A stretch of DNA of 31,372 nt from an uncultured Porphyromonadaceae bacterium. GTDB taxonomy: Bacteria; Bacteroidota; Bacteroidia; Bacteroidales; Muribaculaceae. Each line of letters opens with the position of its first letter. Within the stretch, counting starts at the first letter, position 1. A program made the position numbers and the translations under genes. Positions 30,301 to 31,372 of the stretch are shown here, piece by piece. The notes under the pieces were generated by a model that saw only the letters and a program-made list of their open reading frames with translations, had not been told where the DNA came from and searched no databases. Location: positions 1 through 31,372 of the forward strand of contig CAJKBH010000036.1 in assembly GCA_905198125.1 (NCBI GenBank), given 5' to 3'.

Positions 30301-30891
30301 TCAGAATGTGTAGTACAGACCGATGTCGAGGTGGTTGGAATCGAAGTTGATACCGCCGTATTCCGGTTCGCCGCCATCCTTGGCGTTGTCGTTGGCACCG
30401 TGGTATCCGAGGAATCCGATGTGCGATACAATCGAAAAATGGTCGGTGATGTTGATGGCGATACCGGGCTTGAAACCAATCTCGTATGTAACGGCTGTGC
30501 TGGTGTCGCCATTATAGCTGGTGGAACCGATGCCGAAGCCTACGGATCCGTCAATGAACAGAGCTATAAGATCGTTGCTGGTGCGGAAATATGTGAAACG
30601 GGCGTAGGGGTTGATGGAGAACAGGTTAAAGTTGGTGTCCTGGCCTGCAAGGTTACGGTAGGTATATCCGATTGTGCCTCCGACGCCCCACTTGTCGTTG
30701 AAGCTGTAACCGAGCTCCGGCATGATGGAGAACTCGTTGGTGGTCTGAGTGTATGTCGGTCCGGCTAGAGGTGTTATTTTTTGCGATTTGTGCATGAAAC
30801 CTACTGCTCCGCCGAGATAGAAGTCTCCGGCCTGGGCTGTGCTGCAGATGGCGGCCACGGCCAGCATCACTGTTGTAATAATCTTCTTCAT
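30301..30891 (-). CDS. Outer-membrane beta-barrel protein
   Basis: The 196-residue protein has a clean signal peptide (KKIITTVMLAVAAICSTAQA, cut before GDF). The mature part alternates short amphipathic strands with turns (FYLGGAVGFMHKS, EFSIMPELGYSFNDKWGVGGTIGY, FSINPYARFTYF, LIALFIDGSVGFGIG, DIGLYYTF) and ends in Phe, the usual C-terminal signal for BAM-mediated insertion. About eight strands fit the small OmpA/OmpW-like barrel class (PF13505-type). No periplasmic peptidoglycan-binding domain follows. It is a single-gene unit with its own terminator; the leader has a perfect hairpin (30913-30929). Function is unknown. Confidence 0.88.
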   Translation of the reverse strand: MKKIITTVMLAVAAICSTAQAGDFYLGGAVGFMHKSQKITPLAGPTYTQTTNEFSIMPELGYSFNDKWGVGGTIGYTYRNLAGQDTNFNLFSINPYARFTYFRTSNDLIALFIDGSVGFGIGSTSYNGDTSTAVTYEIGFKPGIAINITDHFSIVSHIGFLGYHGANDNAKDGGEPEYGGINFDSNHLDIGLYYTF

Positions 30892-30912
30892 AAAGTATGT
30901 GTGTTTGTTATG

Positions 30913-30929
30913 GTCCCTGTAACAGGGAC
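30913..30929 (-). promoter_or_regulatory. Perfect hairpin in the leader of the outer-membrane barrel gene
   Basis: GTCCCTG (30913-30919) and CAGGGAC (30923-30929) are fully complementary around a 3-base loop, 22 bases upstream of the ATG. It could be an operator or an RNA stem affecting translation or stability. I found no good TAnnTTTG promoter element nearby. Confidence 0.5.
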
Positions 30930-31101
30930 TTTGGGTTATTTACTCGGTTTATAATCTCATGTCTGATACTTAAACAACACCAAAGGTTAAATATTGTTTA
31001 CAAACATTGCGATATATGCATAAAATGGGCGAATCGGCGCCAAAAGTGTCGAAAGGACCAAAAAAGAGGCGCACCAGGAATACAAATGGATGAAAAGAGC
31101 C

Positions 31102-31266
31102 TTATCGGAATTGGTTGACTTCGGGGAGGTACTCGAAGCCTGCGTCGGCAAGGGTGCGGGTCAGCTCTGCTTTGTCGAAGCCTTCGGCGGCGCAGAGCTC
31201 ATCGAGGTCGGGGTATTGGTCGCGCAGCATGGTGTTGATGCGGCTGAAAAGGATGAATGGGTCCAT
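31102..31266 (-). CDS. DUF4250 domain-containing small protein
   Basis: A 54-codon reading frame starts MDPFILFSRINTMLRDQY and continues PDLDELCAAEGFDKAELTR before closing with AGFEYLPEVNQFR. The start (MDP..LxSxxNxxLRD), the middle LDELC and the end GYEY/FEY...NQF match my recollection of DUF4250, a family of small soluble proteins of unknown function. The pattern of charged and aliphatic residues suggests a helical winged-type fold. No Shine-Dalgarno sequence is seen. The frame is short, so the match to a known pattern is the main support. A copy of the hairpin-plus-tail repeat lies upstream. Confidence 0.8.
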   Translation of the reverse strand: MDPFILFSRINTMLRDQYPDLDELCAAEGFDKAELTRTLADAGFEYLPEVNQFR

Positions 31267-31293
31267 GGGAATCGGGGTTTAAGATGAGGGAAG

Positions 31294-31327
31294 TTGGAGC
31301 GGAGCTCCAAAACGGAACGGCTCCGCG
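31294..31327 (+). repeat. Hairpin-plus-tail dispersed repeat, copy 2
   Basis: TTGGAGC-GGA-GCTCCAA (31294-31310) forms a 7-bp hairpin and is followed by AACGGAACGGCTCCGCG (31311-31327), which differs from copy 1 (1917-1933) at one base. In this copy GCGGAGC can also pair with GCTCCGC in the tail, giving a second possible fold. A purine-rich run follows, as it does after copy 1. It lies upstream of the DUF4250 gene, on the opposite strand sense. Confidence 0.6.
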
Positions 31328-31372
31328 AGGGCGGGAGAGGGAGAGAGAGGGGCGGGGCGGAAGTGGGGGTGG

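Noticed and set aside
30987..31020. Small palindromic TGTTT-AC-AAACA in the leader of the barrel gene region
   Set aside because: Five-base arms in AT-rich DNA are expected by chance; no partner site or conserved spacing was seen.

Overview
The window looks like a chromosomal segment from a Bacteroidales bacterium with a moderately high GC content, most plausibly of the Muribaculaceae type. This is inferred from gene content and gene order (sigma-54 activator–lptE–secG; nadK divergent from pdxJ; pdxJ–exbB–exbD–tonB; epimerase–DUF4271–hemD), from near absence of Shine-Dalgarno sequences, and from several good matches to the Bacteroidetes housekeeping promoter (TTG, 19-20 nt, TAnnTTTG). No species can be named from sequence reading alone.

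Layout. 1-90: the 3' end of a 5S rRNA and its terminator, so the window opens at the end of an rRNA operon. 140-3097 (+): sigma-54-type AAA+/Fis activator, LptE lipoprotein, an unknown TPR-like protein and SecG. 3098-4459 (-): NAD kinase and a small ACT-like protein that seems to have lost the CBS half of its relatives. 4653-7799 (+): pdxJ and an ExbB-ExbD-TonB energy-transduction cassette followed by a coiled-coil protein. 7875-9230 (-): miaB. 9459-10940 (+): succinyl-CoA:acetate-type CoA-transferase. 11077-12713 (-): DUF486 membrane protein and a DUF5009 acyltransferase. 12795-13127 (+): a remnant of a GH92 alpha-mannosidase. 13158-23330 (-): a six-gene run, in transcription order a giant DUF2723 membrane protein, polysaccharide deacetylase, NAD-dependent epimerase, DUF4271, HemD and a REC-REC-PPDK_N fusion. 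23492-25048 (-): AAA-ATPase/PD-(D/E)XK protein. 25278-29967 (-): GH2 beta-galactosidase, galK and galM, a small galactoside-use operon. 30301-30891 (-): outer-membrane beta-barrel. 31102-31266 (-): a 54-residue DUF4250 protein.

How the genes work together. The secreted GH2 enzyme would free galactose, GalM equilibrates its anomers and GalK phosphorylates it; no transporter or galT/galE is present here. The ExbB/ExbD/TonB set would power TonB-dependent outer-membrane uptake. The DUF2723 operon groups envelope or glycosylation-like functions with a heme-synthesis enzyme and an unexplained signalling-like protein.

The least explained material is non-coding: a perfect 47-bp inverted repeat enclosing a terminator (10959-11067); a pair of identical 21-bp palindromes exactly 80 bp apart (11500-11600); a 34-bp hairpin-plus-tail element present twice with compensatory stem changes (1900-1933 and 31294-31327); a 13-bp GGAGG tandem array (1987-2032); and stacked dyads upstream of the CoA-transferase gene (9301-9376). 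No CRISPR array, tRNA or intact insertion sequence was seen.
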